Assembly (NCBI GenBank): GCA_003213155.1
Contig: QCNQ01000002.1
Span: forward strand, 1 to 64,000
Direction of reading: 5' to 3'
Source: Pelagibacteraceae bacterium AG-426-G02
Lineage (GTDB): Bacteria; Pseudomonadota; Alphaproteobacteria; Pelagibacterales; Pelagibacteraceae
Length of the DNA: 64,000 nt
Shown: piece by piece, positions 16,312-26,081 of the stretch
How the letters are laid out: every line of letters begins with the position of its first letter
Numbering within the stretch: the stretch's first letter is position 1
Notes under the pieces: model-generated
The model's database searches: none
What the model was told of the DNA's origin: nothing
What the model saw: only the letters and a program-made list of their open reading frames with translations
Translations under genes and position numbers: made by a program

Positions 16312-16770
16312 ATGCTAAAAAAAATTTTTTTTATAATTCTATCATTAAATTTATTAAATCATTGTGATTACAAACCAGTTTATTCAAAACAAAATAATAT
16401 AAACCACAAGATAGTGGTAGACGGTTTTAATGGAGATAAGGATATAAATAATTTAATAGTCAATAATTTGAAGAGAATTAGCAAAAAAAGTTCTAAAAAT
16501 ATCATAAATATAAGTTTTAATACAATTTACACAAAGAAAATTTTAGCTAAAAATAACAAAGGAACAATCACTGACTATCAAAGTAATGTTGAAACAACAT
16601 TCATTATTACAAAAAAAAATAGTACTGAAAACTTTGTAGTTGAAGAAAAATTTAATTTCCAAAAGATGGCAGATAAATATGAGGAAAAAAATTATGAACG
16701 AGATATTAAAAAAAACTTTGCTTCTTCAATATCCCAAAAACTAGTTCTTAGATTGGCAATTATTGAATGA
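16312..16770 (+). CDS. lptE: LPS-assembly lipoprotein LptE-like
   Basis: A 152-residue lipoprotein that would plug and help assemble the LptD translocon placing lipopolysaccharide in the outer membrane. The N-terminus is a short lipoprotein signal (KKIFFIILSLNLLNHC) with the lipidated Cys at residue 18, followed by DYKPVYS, a common LptE opening. Sequence conservation is otherwise low, so the name rests mainly on its position: directly between leuS and holA, its usual place in proteobacteria. Its stop overlaps the holA start by four bases. Confidence 0.8.
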   Translation: MLKKIFFIILSLNLLNHCDYKPVYSKQNNINHKIVVDGFNGDKDINNLIVNNLKRISKKSSKNIINISFNTIYTKKILAKNNKGTITDYQSNVETTFIITKKNSTENFVVEEKFNFQKMADKYEEKNYERDIKKNFASSISQKLVLRLAIIE

Positions 16771-17759
16771 TATTAAAAACATTTGAATTAAGTAAAATCA
16801 AGGATGAAACAATTTTTTATCTTTTATATGGAAAAAATGATGGTTTAAAATCAGAATGTATCGATAAAATACTTAATAAAAGTATTGGCAAAGTTTATAA
16901 TTATGACGAAAAACAAATTAAGGACGAAATTGAAACTTTCTACGAAAATATTTTATCTGGCTCATTATTTGAAGATAGTAAAATAATAATTATAAACAGA
17001 GCCACAGATAAAATTTATGAAATTATTCAAGATTTAATTGATCGAGATATTCATAACATAAAAATAATAATCAATGCAGGAATTCTTGAGACAAGATCTA
17101 AGATAAGATCCTTATTCGAAAAACAAAAAAATCTAATTTGTATTCCTACATATCAAGATAATAATGATACACTCTCGAAGTTAGCTACAATTTTTTTTAG
17201 AGATGAAAAGATCTCAATCTCACAACAAAATATTAACTTAATTATTGAAAAATGTAATGGAGACAGGGGTTTTTTGAGAAATGAACTGAATAAAATTAAA
17301 AATTACACAAGTGATAAAAAAAAAATATCATCCAAAGAAATATTAAAGTTAATTAATTTAACTGAAAACTTTGAGTTTTCAGAACTAATAGATAATTGTT
17401 TAGCAAAAAATAAAAATAAAATAATAAACATTCTAAATGAAAATAATTTTAATACTGAGGAAAGTATAATTATTCTAAGAACTTTTTTGTCAAAAGCGAA
17501 AAGAATTCTTAAACTCGCAATTCAATTTGAAAAAAATAAGGATATCAACAAAACAATAAATTCGGCCAAACCTCCAATTTTTTGGAAGGAAAAAAATATC
17601 GTTAAAATTCAACTCAATAAGTGGAAGCCTGAAAAAATAAAAAAACTAATAGATAGTATCAATAACATCGAGCTTGAAACCAAAAAAAACTTCAATAATT
17701 CAATACTAATTACAACTAATTTTATTTTAGAAAAAGGATGTTCGGATATCAATAATTAG
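16767..17759 (+). CDS. holA: DNA polymerase III delta subunit
   Basis: Clamp-loader subunit that opens the beta sliding clamp during loading on DNA. At 330 residues it shows the family outline: an N-terminal part with FYLLYGKNDGLKSECI, a degenerate P-loop that does not bind ATP, then the central region and the C-terminal helical collar with KAKRILKLAIQFEK and PPIFWKEKNIVKIQLNKW, which is a typical HolA segment. It follows lptE with a four-base overlap and ends in an 11-base convergent overlap with parB. Confidence 0.9.
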   Translation: MILKTFELSKIKDETIFYLLYGKNDGLKSECIDKILNKSIGKVYNYDEKQIKDEIETFYENILSGSLFEDSKIIIINRATDKIYEIIQDLIDRDIHNIKIIINAGILETRSKIRSLFEKQKNLICIPTYQDNNDTLSKLATIFFRDEKISISQQNINLIIEKCNGDRGFLRNELNKIKNYTSDKKKISSKEILKLINLTENFEFSELIDNCLAKNKNKIINILNENNFNTEESIIILRTFLSKAKRILKLAIQFEKNKDINKTINSAKPPIFWKEKNIVKIQLNKWKPEKIKKLIDSINNIELETKKNFNNSILITTNFILEKGCSDINN

Positions 17760-18588
17760 ATTTAATGATATCAATGATTTTATTTAGTTGATCAATATCA
17801 TGATAAACAAAAGTTATTGTCCCTTTGTTTTTTTTATTATTTTTAATTGAAACATTTAAACCTATCTTATCAGAAATTGACTTTTCAAGGTTTTGGATAT
17901 TTGGATCTGTAGATTTAACATAAGAACCTTTTTTCTTCTTAAAAATTTTGACAAAATTTTCTGATTGGCGAACTGAGAGCTTTTTTTCAATTATCTTTTG
18001 TGCCACAAAACTTGCATTTTCAAGACCAACCAATATCTTCGCATGACCAGGAGATAACTTTTTAGTTTCGATATAGGTCAACACATCACTAGGTAAAGTT
18101 AGTATTCTTAGGCAGTTTGTAATATAACTTCTACTTTTTCCAATAAATTTAGATACTTTTTCTTGATCATAAGAAAAATCATTTATTAATCTTTGGTAAC
18201 CTTGTGCTTCTTCTAGTGGGTTAAGGTCGTTTCTTTGGACATTTTCAACAATTGCGAATTCTAAAGATTTTAAATCGTCTGCTTCAGTAACGACTACTGG
18301 TACTTCATGTAAGCCAGCTCTTTGTGCTGCAAGCCAACGTCTTTCTCCAGCTATGATTTCATATTTTGAATTTTCATCAGATTTTCGAACGATAATAGGT
18401 TGAATAATACCTCTTTCTTTTATTGATTTTTCTAGATCATTCAAACTATCCTCATCAAAAATTTTTCTAGGTTGAAATTTATTTGGATTAAGATCACCAA
18501 TTGACAATTTAGTTGTGTTTTTTTCAATCTTAGTTTCACCTATTAATGATGATAATCCTCTACCCAATCCCTTTTTGATCTTATTCAC
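17749..18588 (-). CDS. parB: chromosome partitioning protein ParB
   Basis: CTP-dependent DNA clamp that loads at parS sites and spreads to organise the origin region for segregation. At 279 residues it has the N-terminal GLGRGLSSLIG motif that contacts ParA, the ParB/Srx CTP-binding region with IIAGERRWLAAQRAGL and ENVQRNDLNPLEEAQGY, a helix-turn-helix with VSKFIGKSRSYITNCLRIL, and a C-terminal dimer domain. It follows parA with a one-base overlap in a minus-strand run. A near-perfect parS site is present in the adjacent rsmG gene. Confidence 0.97.
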   Translation of the reverse strand: MNKIKKGLGRGLSSLIGETKIEKNTTKLSIGDLNPNKFQPRKIFDEDSLNDLEKSIKERGIIQPIIVRKSDENSKYEIIAGERRWLAAQRAGLHEVPVVVTEADDLKSLEFAIVENVQRNDLNPLEEAQGYQRLINDFSYDQEKVSKFIGKSRSYITNCLRILTLPSDVLTYIETKKLSPGHAKILVGLENASFVAQKIIEKKLSVRQSENFVKIFKKKKGSYVKSTDPNIQNLEKSISDKIGLNVSIKNNKKNKGTITFVYHDIDQLNKIIDIIKSNY

Positions 18589-19382
18589 TAAGCTACACTC
18601 CCTACTTGATTTTCTTGATTAATAAATTCATCTGTAAAACTATAATATGATTTGCTCCCTGGACAATTTTTGTCATAAATTAAAACTGGTACCCCGTGAG
18701 AAGGTGCTTCAGATAATCTTACATTACGTGGAATTACTGTTTGATATACTTTTTCTTTAAAATAATTTCTTGCCTCCTGTTCAACTTGCGATGATAACTT
18801 ATTTCTTCTATCGTACATTGTTAAGAGTATCCCTTGAATTTCCAATTTAGGATTCAAATTAATTTTTATGCGATCAATTGTTTTCATTAATTGAGTTAAG
18901 CCCTCCAAGGCAAAAAATTCTGTCTGAAGTGGAACTAGTAGTGAGTTTGAGCATACAAGAGCCATTACAGTCAATAAACTAAGGGATGGTGGACAGTCTA
19001 TGAGTATATAATCGTATGACCCTTTAGAATCATTTAAAAACGCGGATAATTTAACCTTTAAAATGAACGCCCGATCACTATCACCAGCTGTCTCAACCTC
19101 AAGGCCAGACAAATCAACATTCGAAGTAATCAGATCGAGATTATCAAAATTAGTTTTTTTAATTACATTCGAGATAGACTTGGTTCCATTTAAAATACCA
19201 TAAATAGTTTCGTCAGATCTTTCCAAATTAGATAAGCCAAGACCGGTTGTTGCATTTCCTTGAGGATCTAAATCAATAACTAAAATTTTTTTTCCTTGTT
19301 GTGTTAACGCTGACGCAAGATTAATCACTGTAGTTGTTTTACCAACTCCACCCTTCTGATTTATTATTGAAATAATTTTCAT
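18588..19382 (-). CDS. parA: chromosome partitioning ATPase ParA
   Basis: Walker-type ATPase that forms a nucleoid-bound gradient and pulls ParB-bound origins apart. At 264 residues the deviant Walker A is KGGVGKTTT (residues 10-18). The family motifs LVIDLDPQGNATTGLG, DYILIDCPPSLSLLT and TMYDRRNKLSSQV are all present. It is a soluble protein that acts on DNA. Its start overlaps the end of rsmG by four bases and its stop overlaps the parB start by one base. Confidence 0.98.
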   Translation of the reverse strand: MKIISIINQKGGVGKTTTVINLASALTQQGKKILVIDLDPQGNATTGLGLSNLERSDETIYGILNGTKSISNVIKKTNFDNLDLITSNVDLSGLEVETAGDSDRAFILKVKLSAFLNDSKGSYDYILIDCPPSLSLLTVMALVCSNSLLVPLQTEFFALEGLTQLMKTIDRIKINLNPKLEIQGILLTMYDRRNKLSSQVEQEARNYFKEKVYQTVIPRNVRLSEAPSHGVPVLIYDKNCPGSKSYYSFTDEFINQENQVGSVA

Positions 19383-20026
19383 TTAATTTTTTTTTCCATA
19401 GTTTTTATATTTAACAAAAATGAATCTTTACTTGTTAAACTTTTTTTTTCCTCATAATCCAAATTCCAAATTTTAAGACTATCTTTCAAAATTTTTCTTC
19501 CACTTTTGCCCATGAATAAAATTATATTTTTATATTTGCCAAAATTTTTCTGCACTAAATCAAGAATTATAGGCATTGGTTTAAAAGCTCTGGACATAAT
19601 AGTTCCAGTTTCAATATTTTTAATTTTAAAAATATCCTCTTGTATTATTTCTGTATTCAAATTTAATTTATTTGAGACATCTTTTAAGAAAACACATTTG
19701 TGATAACTTTTTTCATAAAGTTTTACTTTCATGCTGTTTTTTAATTTTTTCATTATGATTGCTATGATTAATCCCGGCATTCCACCTCCAGATCCTAAAT
19801 CAGAGGTTGTATTACTATTTAAATCAACAAAATCAATTATTTGTGCAGAATCAATAATATGTCGTTGTCTAATTGTCTCTTTTTCAGAATTTTTTTTGCT
19901 AATTATGTTAATTTCCCTATTTTTCTCTTGAATCAAACCTATTAAGACTTCAAAATCATTACAAGTTTCACGTGAAACATCATATTTTCGTATTTGAGAA
20001 TAATTTTTAGAAATTATCGAATCCAT
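19379..20026 (-). CDS. rsmG: 16S rRNA (guanine-N7) methyltransferase RsmG (GidB)
   Basis: Methylates G527 of 16S rRNA using S-adenosylmethionine. At 215 residues it is normal length. Motifs are RQRHIIDSAQIIDF and the SAM-binding DLGSGGGMPGLIIAIIM. The segment VSRET in the N-terminal region is encoded by the embedded parS site. It lies between mnmG and parA in the classical gidA-gidB-parA-parB order. Its start and the mnmG stop share base 20026. Confidence 0.96.
   Translation of the reverse strand: MDSIISKNYSQIRKYDVSRETCNDFEVLIGLIQEKNREINIISKKNSEKETIRQRHIIDSAQIIDFVDLNSNTTSDLGSGGGMPGLIIAIIMKKLKNSMKVKLYEKSYHKCVFLKDVSNKLNLNTEIIQEDIFKIKNIETGTIMSRAFKPMPIILDLVQKNFGKYKNIILFMGKSGRKILKDSLKIWNLDYEEKKSLTSKDSFLLNIKTMEKKIK
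19964..19979. promoter_or_regulatory. parS centromere site within rsmG
   Basis: The 16-base AGTTTCACGTGAAACA matches the bacterial consensus TGTTTCACGTGAAACA at all positions except the first. On the minus strand it reads as codons for Val-Ser-Arg-Glu-Thr at the start of rsmG. parS sites inside or near gidB are known in several bacteria. It would be the loading site for the ParB encoded about 1.4 kb away. No second copy was noticed in the window. Confidence 0.85.
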
Positions 20027-21897
20027 TAAGCTATATGCTTAATAGACTTTCTTTTAACGTGTGACAACAAAATATATACAGCTGCTGGGGTGATACCATC
20101 TATTCTTAACGCTTGTCCCATAGTTTTTGGTCGTATTTTCTTGAATTTAGCTTTTACCTCGTTAGATAAGCCAGAAAATTGATCATAATCAATATTATCT
20201 GGGATCATGAGGTTTTCATCTCTTTTAAAAGCAATAATATCTGCATTTTGTTTTTTTAAATAACCTCTATAATGAGAATTAATCTCTATTTGCTCGTCAA
20301 TTTCTGGTCCAAAATTTCTAATATCAGGCCAAATCTCTCGCATTTTACTCATATTAGCACCTTTTTGTGCTAAAATTTCCTCTGCTGAGCGTAAAATACC
20401 ATCCTTTGCAACTTTAATACCATGTTTATCGGCTTTTGTTGGAGATATATTCAAACTAGACATTTGAAAAGATATTTCACTCATTTTAGCAAATTTATCC
20501 TCAAATTTTAACTTTCTATCACTTGACACTAAGCCAATTTTAATACCTTTTTTGGTGAGTCTCAAATCAGCATTATCTGCTCTTAAGCTCAGCCTATACT
20601 CAGCTCTAGAAGTAAACATTCTATAGGGCTCGGCAACACCCTTGGTAACCAAATCATCTATCATCACTCCAATATAGGCATCTGACCTATCTAGGATGAA
20701 TGGCTCTTTATTCATAAATGACAAAGCTGCATTAACGCCGGCCACAAGACCTTGAGCTGCAGCCTCCTCATATCCAGTGGTTCCATTTATCTGACCAGCT
20801 AAATACAAGTTTTTAATCTTTTTAGTCTCAAGAGTTAGAAAAAGCTCTCTAGGGTCTACATAGTCATATTCTATAGCATATCCCGGTCTAATCATTTTTA
20901 CATTTTCTAAACCATTGATATTGTTGAGTATTTCTGATTGTACTACCTCAGGTAGAGAATTTGATATTCCATTTGGATAAATCGTGTGATCATTAAGACC
21001 TTCTGGCTCTAAAAATATTTGATGCCTCGTCTTTTCAGCAAACTTGACTATTTTATCTTCTATTGATGGACAATATCTAGGGCCCACCCCTTGAATGCTA
21101 CCAGAGTACATTGCGCTCTTAGACAAATTTTTTTCAATTATCTTATGCACTCTTTCGTTAGTATACGTCATCGAGCAAGACACTTGTTTGTTGGTTGTTG
21201 ATTTCGTTAAAAAGGAAAAAAAATAAGGATTGTCATCGGCTGCTTGTTTTTCCAAATTTTTAAAATTTATTGTCCTGGCATCGAGTCTAGGAGGAGTACC
21301 TGTTTTCAGTCTACCTATTTTAAATTTATATTTTTCTAATTGTTCACTTAAACCTGTACTAGGTTTTTCATTATATCTTCCGGCGGGAGTACACTCATCA
21401 CCAATATGTATCAATCCATTTAAAAAAGTACCTGTTGTAAGTATTATTTTTTTGCAGTTAATCTTGTTACCTTTTAATGTTAAAAAGCCATTTATTGTAT
21501 TATTTAAAAAAATAAACTTAGTTACAGGATCAGAAAAAATGCTTAAATTACAATAGTTTACAAGTTTTTCTTGCATAAATTTCTTATATAATGATCTATC
21601 AGACTGAGTTCTTGGGCCTCTAACAGCGGGCCCTCTGCTTCTATTTAGTAACCTAAATTGTATTCCTGATTTATCTGCAATCTCTCCCATAACACCATCT
21701 AATGCATCTATTTCTCTAACTAAATGTCCTTTGCCCAAACCACCAATTGCGGGATTACATGACATCTCACCAATAGTATTTTTATTATGAGTGAATAGAG
21801 CAGTATTTACACCTAGACGAGCTGAAGCAGCGGCCGCTTCGCAACCTGCATGGCCTCCTCCTATTACAACAACATCAAATGAAAATTCATTTTTCAT
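20026..21897 (-). CDS. mnmG: tRNA modification enzyme MnmG (GidA)
   Basis: FAD-dependent partner of MnmE that adds the carboxymethylaminomethyl (or related) group to U34 of certain tRNAs. At 623 residues it is full length. The FAD-binding motif is [21 protein letters not shown] at the N-terminus, followed by [20 protein letters not shown] and [11 protein letters not shown]; the C-terminal helical domain binds MnmE. It is 39 bases downstream of mnmE, its functional partner, and joined to rsmG by a one-base overlap. An N-terminal MKNEFSFD start is typical. Confidence 0.98.
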   Translation of the reverse strand: MKNEFSFDVVVIGGGHAGCEAAAASARLGVNTALFTHNKNTIGEMSCNPAIGGLGKGHLVREIDALDGVMGEIADKSGIQFRLLNRSRGPAVRGPRTQSDRSLYKKFMQEKLVNYCNLSIFSDPVTKFIFLNNTINGFLTLKGNKINCKKIILTTGTFLNGLIHIGDECTPAGRYNEKPSTGLSEQLEKYKFKIGRLKTGTPPRLDARTINFKNLEKQAADDNPYFFSFLTKSTTNKQVSCSMTYTNERVHKIIEKNLSKSAMYSGSIQGVGPRYCPSIEDKIVKFAEKTRHQIFLEPEGLNDHTIYPNGISNSLPEVVQSEILNNINGLENVKMIRPGYAIEYDYVDPRELFLTLETKKIKNLYLAGQINGTTGYEEAAAQGLVAGVNAALSFMNKEPFILDRSDAYIGVMIDDLVTKGVAEPYRMFTSRAEYRLSLRADNADLRLTKKGIKIGLVSSDRKLKFEDKFAKMSEISFQMSSLNISPTKADKHGIKVAKDGILRSAEEILAQKGANMSKMREIWPDIRNFGPEIDEQIEINSHYRGYLKKQNADIIAFKRDENLMIPDNIDYDQFSGLSNEVKAKFKKIRPKTMGQALRIDGITPAAVYILLSHVKRKSIKHIA

Positions 21898-21936
21898 GAC
21901 GTAAATTTATATTTGAAAAAAAATTTTACAAGGATC

Positions 21937-23268
21937 TTATTTTCCAATACAAAAATCGTTGAAAATACTACCTAATATTTCCTCTACGTCGACCTTTCCA
22001 ACAATCATTCCTAAATTTCTAGTAGCTAACCTCAAGTCTTCAGCGGCTTTATCAAAATCTTTTTTATCATTTTTTTCTAGAAAATTTTTAAGATTACCTA
22101 AACAATGAACTAAGTGTTGTCTATGTCTTTCTCTAGTAATTAATATATCGTCATTTATGATAAATTTTGTCTTTAACTTATTTTTGATCTTTAAAATTAA
22201 TTTATCTAAATTTATGTTTTCCTTTAATGAAATTAAAACATGGTCGAAATTATTTACCTCCGGATCCAATTCACCATTGATAAGATCTGACTTATTTATA
22301 ACTAAAATTGCATTATCTCTTAGTAGATCGTTTAAAAATCCACTAAAATCGATACTTTTAGCATCAACTACTACTAATTTTAAATCAGCTTTTTCTGCTC
22401 TATCTAAGGATAATTTAATTCCTTTTTTCTCTATTTCATCTTTAGAGTTCCTAATACCCGCTGTATCTGAAATAATAACTGGATAACCATCAATATTTAA
22501 ATGTGTTTCAATCACATCCCTTGTTGTTCCAGCAATTTCAGACACTATCGCTACATCTCTGTTTGATAAATTATTTAATAATGAAGATTTCCCAGCATTA
22601 GTTGGACCAATGATAGCAATTTTAAAACCTTCGCGAATTATTTCACCGACTTTTTGATCATCTAAAATTTTTTTAATTTTGTTTAAAACTTCGGTTGTAT
22701 CTTTTTTAATCTGTTTAATATTTTCATCAGGTAAATCTTCCTCGGGAAAATCTATTTTAGCCTCAACAAAAGATAAGATCTTTAATAACTTTTCTCTTAA
22801 ATCATCAAATTTCTCAGCTGACTTACCTTCCATAATTTTTATAGCTTGTAATCTTTGCATTTCGGTTTCTGCTGAAATTAAATCACCTATACTTTCTGCT
22901 TTTAACAAATTAATTTTTCCATTTTGGAATGCTATCTTTGTAAATTCTCCTGGCTCGGCTAATCTAAAGTTTTCTATTTTAGACAATTCGTTTTGTAATG
23001 CTAAAACAATCGCTTTCCCCCCATGAACATGGACCTCAGCCATATCCTCACCTGTGTAGCTCTCTGGGCCAGGAAACCAGATAATAATACCTTCATCAAT
23101 TAACTCGGAAGTATTGATATTATTTATTTTTCGAAGAGTAGCTATTCTAGGAACAGGTAGATCTTTGTTGGTAAGTAATTTAATCGCTTTTGACGCCTCT
23201 GACCCAGAAATTCTTACAATTGCTACACCAGATACACCTGGACCAGTTGATAAAGCATAAATAGTCAT
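21937..23268 (-). CDS. mnmE: tRNA modification GTPase MnmE (TrmE)
   Basis: GTPase that works with MnmG on U34 of tRNA. At 443 residues it has the N-terminal formyl-THF-binding domain (start MTIYALSTGPGVSGVAIVRI), a helical domain, and an embedded G-domain with G1 IIGPTNAGKSSLLN, G3 DTAGIR and G4 NKSD. It ends in FCIGK, the invariant C-terminal CxGK motif with the reactive cysteine. It sits between rho and mnmG in a minus-strand run that is probably one transcription unit or a few overlapping ones. Confidence 0.98.
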   Translation of the reverse strand: MTIYALSTGPGVSGVAIVRISGSEASKAIKLLTNKDLPVPRIATLRKINNINTSELIDEGIIIWFPGPESYTGEDMAEVHVHGGKAIVLALQNELSKIENFRLAEPGEFTKIAFQNGKINLLKAESIGDLISAETEMQRLQAIKIMEGKSAEKFDDLREKLLKILSFVEAKIDFPEEDLPDENIKQIKKDTTEVLNKIKKILDDQKVGEIIREGFKIAIIGPTNAGKSSLLNNLSNRDVAIVSEIAGTTRDVIETHLNIDGYPVIISDTAGIRNSKDEIEKKGIKLSLDRAEKADLKLVVVDAKSIDFSGFLNDLLRDNAILVINKSDLINGELDPEVNNFDHVLISLKENINLDKLILKIKNKLKTKFIINDDILITRERHRQHLVHCLGNLKNFLEKNDKKDFDKAAEDLRLATRNLGMIVGKVDVEEILGSIFNDFCIGK

Positions 23269-23310
23269 TCGAATATTATAACTTCAATTATGCGGTGTTG
23301 GGAAATTAAA

Positions 23311-24579
23311 TTATGCTGGTTTGTTCATTGAATTAAAGAACTCAGCATTGTTTTTTGTATCTTTTAGTTTTGAATTAATAAACTCAATGGCATCCATGGT
23401 TCCCATTGGTGCAATTATTCTTCTCAGAACATTCATCTTTTGTAAATCACTCTTATCAAACAATAATTCTTCTCTCCTTGTGCCTGATTTGGTAATATCA
23501 ATAGCTGGATAAATTCTTTTGTCCGCAATTTTTCTATCAAGAACTGTCTCACTATTTCCAGTGCCTTTGAATTCTTCAAAAATTACTTCATCCATCCTAC
23601 TTCCAGTATCTATTAATGCTGTAGAAATAATTGTTAAAGATCCACCCTCCTCTATATTTCTCGCTGCACCAAAAAACCTCTTAGGTCTTTGAAGAGCATT
23701 TGCATCAACACCGCCTGTTAAAACTTTACCAGAACTTGGTATTACTGCATTATAAGCTCTTCCTAGTCTCGTTATTGAATCTAATAATATGACAACATCT
23801 TTTTTATGTTCGGTTAATCTCTTAGCTTTTTCTATTACCATCTCGGCTACAGCAACATGACGTTGTGCTGGTTCATCAAAAGTTGAACTAATTACCTCTC
23901 CTTTTACAGTTCTCTGCATATCAGTTACTTCCTCTGGTCTCTCATCGATCAATAAAACAATCAAATAACATTCTGGATAGTTTTTTGCTATAGAGTTAGC
24001 TATACTTTGTAAAATCATTGTTTTACCAGCCTTTGGTGGCGAGATAATAATTGATCTTTGACCTTTACCAATAGGGCTCACTAAATCGATAAGTCGTGGG
24101 GTTAAATCTTGTTTTTTGTCTGGCTTTACTTGTTCAACTTCCATAACAAGTTGCTTATCAGGGTATAAAGGTGTCAGGTTATCAAAGGCTATTTTATGTC
24201 TGGATTTATCAGGTTCTTCAAAATTTATTTTACTTACTTGCAATAATGCAAAATATCTTTCACCTTCTTTGGGAGCTCTAACAGGCCCTTCAACAGTATC
24301 ACCTGTTCTTAAACCAAATTTTCTAATTTGACTAGGGCTTACATAGATATCGTCTGGACCTGGTAAATAATTAGACTCCATGGCTCTTAGAAAACCAAAG
24401 CCATCTTGAAGTAATTGAAGTACACCCGCCCCAGTTATTTCCTCCTTTTCTGCAACTTTTTTCAAAATTGCAAAAAGTATCTCCTGCTTTCTTAAAGTAC
24501 TTGCGTTTTCTATACCGAGCTCTTCTGCCTGAGTAATAAGCTGTTCTGATGATTTTAGTTTTAGTTCTTGTATGTTCAT
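23311..24579 (-). CDS. rho: transcription termination factor Rho
   Basis: Hexameric RNA helicase that ends transcription at Rho-dependent sites. At 422 residues it is the standard length with no inserted domain. The N-terminal RNA-binding OSB fold shows [16 protein letters not shown]; the ATPase core has Walker [14 protein letters not shown] and the [14 protein letters not shown] motif, with the Q-loop and R-loop regions following. The short leader holds an AT hairpin just before the start codon, and a candidate promoter lies in the 62-base gap after hemJ. Confidence 0.98.
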   Translation of the reverse strand: MNIQELKLKSSEQLITQAEELGIENASTLRKQEILFAILKKVAEKEEITGAGVLQLLQDGFGFLRAMESNYLPGPDDIYVSPSQIRKFGLRTGDTVEGPVRAPKEGERYFALLQVSKINFEEPDKSRHKIAFDNLTPLYPDKQLVMEVEQVKPDKKQDLTPRLIDLVSPIGKGQRSIIISPPKAGKTMILQSIANSIAKNYPECYLIVLLIDERPEEVTDMQRTVKGEVISSTFDEPAQRHVAVAEMVIEKAKRLTEHKKDVVILLDSITRLGRAYNAVIPSSGKVLTGGVDANALQRPKRFFGAARNIEEGGSLTIISTALIDTGSRMDEVIFEEFKGTGNSETVLDRKIADKRIYPAIDITKSGTRREELLFDKSDLQKMNVLRRIIAPMGTMDAIEFINSKLKDTKNNAEFFNSMNKPA

Positions 24580-24585
24580 GGGTAA

Positions 24586-24605
24586 ATTATTAAGGACTTA
24601 ATAAT
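24586..24605. promoter_or_regulatory. AT inverted repeat in the rho leader
   Basis: ATTATTAA (24586-24593) and TTAATAAT (24598-24605) are perfect arms around a four-base loop, only seven bases before the rho start codon on the minus strand. In RNA it could cover the ribosome-binding region. Rho levels are autoregulated in other bacteria, usually by early termination, so this could be a different kind of control or a chance AT palindrome. Confidence 0.35.
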
Positions 24606-24611
24606 ATGGAT

Positions 24612-24639
24612 AATATATATACTAAAATAAATTATTCAA
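24612..24639 (-). promoter_or_regulatory. candidate promoter for rho
   Basis: On the minus strand TTGAAT (24634-24639) and TATATT (24612-24617) are 16 bases apart, a plausible -35/-10 pair. It lies in the 62-base gap between the hemJ stop and the rho start, so rho and the genes after it may have their own promoter within the long minus-strand run. AT-rich background lowers confidence. Confidence 0.4.
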
Positions 24640-24641
24640 CC

Positions 24642-25076
24642 CTAGATAGGCTTAAATATTACAACAAATATGATTAAAATTAGCAATAATGTGGGTATTT
24701 CATTAATGTATCTGTAATATTTATGAGAATGCTTATTAATATCTAATTTAAATTGCCCTAAAATTCTTCCTAGATAAAAATGATAAAGAGTTAAAATAAT
24801 TACAAAAACTAATTTTAAAATCATCCACTTTTGTTTTAATTGCTCAAAACCTATTTCATGTATTAATACAAACCCGAATATCCAGGATAGAGTCATTGCA
24901 GGTGTCATAATGTAAAAAAAAAGTTTTTTTTCCATTACTTTAAATACATCTGATACTAATGGTTTGTCATTATTTTGTGAATGGTAAACAAAAATTCTCG
25001 GAAGATATAAAAGACCTGCCATCCAAGAAATTACTGCTATTAGATGAAGAGATTTGAAAAGCAAATAAGTATTCAT
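24642..25076 (-). CDS. hemJ: protoporphyrinogen oxidase HemJ-like membrane protein
   Basis: A 144-residue integral membrane protein of the UPF0093/HemJ family, which oxidises protoporphyrinogen IX to protoporphyrin IX in many bacteria that lack HemY and HemG. The opening LLFKSLHLIAVISWMAGLLYLPRIFVYHS carries the conserved His and the Trp-Met-Ala-Gly segment, and four hydrophobic helices are visible. It is three bases after hemH and follows hemE, so it lies with the last steps of haem synthesis, supporting the name. Confidence 0.9.
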   Translation of the reverse strand: MNTYLLFKSLHLIAVISWMAGLLYLPRIFVYHSQNNDKPLVSDVFKVMEKKLFFYIMTPAMTLSWIFGFVLIHEIGFEQLKQKWMILKLVFVIILTLYHFYLGRILGQFKLDINKHSHKYYRYINEIPTLLLILIIFVVIFKPI

Positions 25077-25079
25077 CGA

Positions 25080-26081
25080 TTATATATTTTGTTGAATTAA
25101 TGATTTTAATAAATTTATATGATCATTATTATCATTTAGACATGGTACCATATCGAAATTTTCACCACCAGATTCTAAGAAACTTTCTTTACCTTGAATA
25201 AGAATTTCTTCTAATGTCTCGACACAATCTGAGGAAAAACCAGGACATATTGCAAGAACATTCTTCTTTCCCTCTTTGGGCAATTTCTCTAGTGTTTTAT
25301 CTGTATAGGGCTCAAGCCATTTTTGAGGACCAAATCTAGATTGAAATGTTGTTTTAATTTCTATCGAATTAAATTTTTCTGAAATCAATCTTGTCGTTTT
25401 TTGACAATAGCAGTGATATGGATCTCCTTTATCAAAATATTTTTGAGGTATACCGTGATAAGATGCTAATATTAAATCTGGCTTCCAATTTATTTCTTTT
25501 ATTTTCTTATTTAGTGAATTTACCAAAGCATCTATATACAAAGGATGTGACTCATAATGTGGTATTATTTTGATTGATGGTTGCCATCTCATTTTCATTA
25601 ACGTTCTATAAACCTCATCACAAACAGTTGCTGTTGTTGCTGCGGCATATTGAGGATATAAAGGAAGTATAATCAAGTTCTCACAACCTTTTTCATGGAG
25701 TTTTTTTATTTTGCTTTTTATACTTGGATTTCCATACCTCATGGCATAATCAATGATCAGGTTTTGTTCAGAAAAAGAGTTTGATAATTTCTTGGCTTGT
25801 TCTTGTGTATGATAGAGAAGAGGAGAAATGTTTTTATCTTTCATCCAAATTTCTTTATAAGCTTTGGCGGTTTTAGATGGTCTAAAATTTAATATAAAAA
25901 CATTTAATATAATTTGCCAAATAAAAGGATTAACTTCTATTACTCTTTTATCAGACAAAAATTCTTTCAAATATTTTCTAATATCAAACCAATTTGTAGA
26001 GTCTGGTGTCCCTAAATTTATTATCAGAGCTCCTGTTTTGCCAAAATTAATGGGTGGGTGATTTAATTTTTTTTCCATCAA
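25080..26081 (-). CDS. hemH: ferrochelatase
   Basis: Inserts ferrous iron into protoporphyrin IX to make protohaem, the last step of the pathway. The 333-residue protein begins with the family pattern ALIINLGTPDS and contains the conserved active-site His region ILASYHGIPQKYF, then DPYHCYCQKTTRLI and the C-terminal CPGFSSDCVETLEEI. It lacks the long iron-sulfur C-terminal extension of animal enzymes. The start overlaps the end of hemE by four bases and a second Met follows immediately (MMEKK), so either could be used. Confidence 0.96.
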   Translation of the reverse strand: MMEKKLNHPPINFGKTGALIINLGTPDSTNWFDIRKYLKEFLSDKRVIEVNPFIWQIILNVFILNFRPSKTAKAYKEIWMKDKNISPLLYHTQEQAKKLSNSFSEQNLIIDYAMRYGNPSIKSKIKKLHEKGCENLIILPLYPQYAAATTATVCDEVYRTLMKMRWQPSIKIIPHYESHPLYIDALVNSLNKKIKEINWKPDLILASYHGIPQKYFDKGDPYHCYCQKTTRLISEKFNSIEIKTTFQSRFGPQKWLEPYTDKTLEKLPKEGKKNVLAICPGFSSDCVETLEEILIQGKESFLESGGENFDMVPCLNDNNDHINLLKSLIQQNI

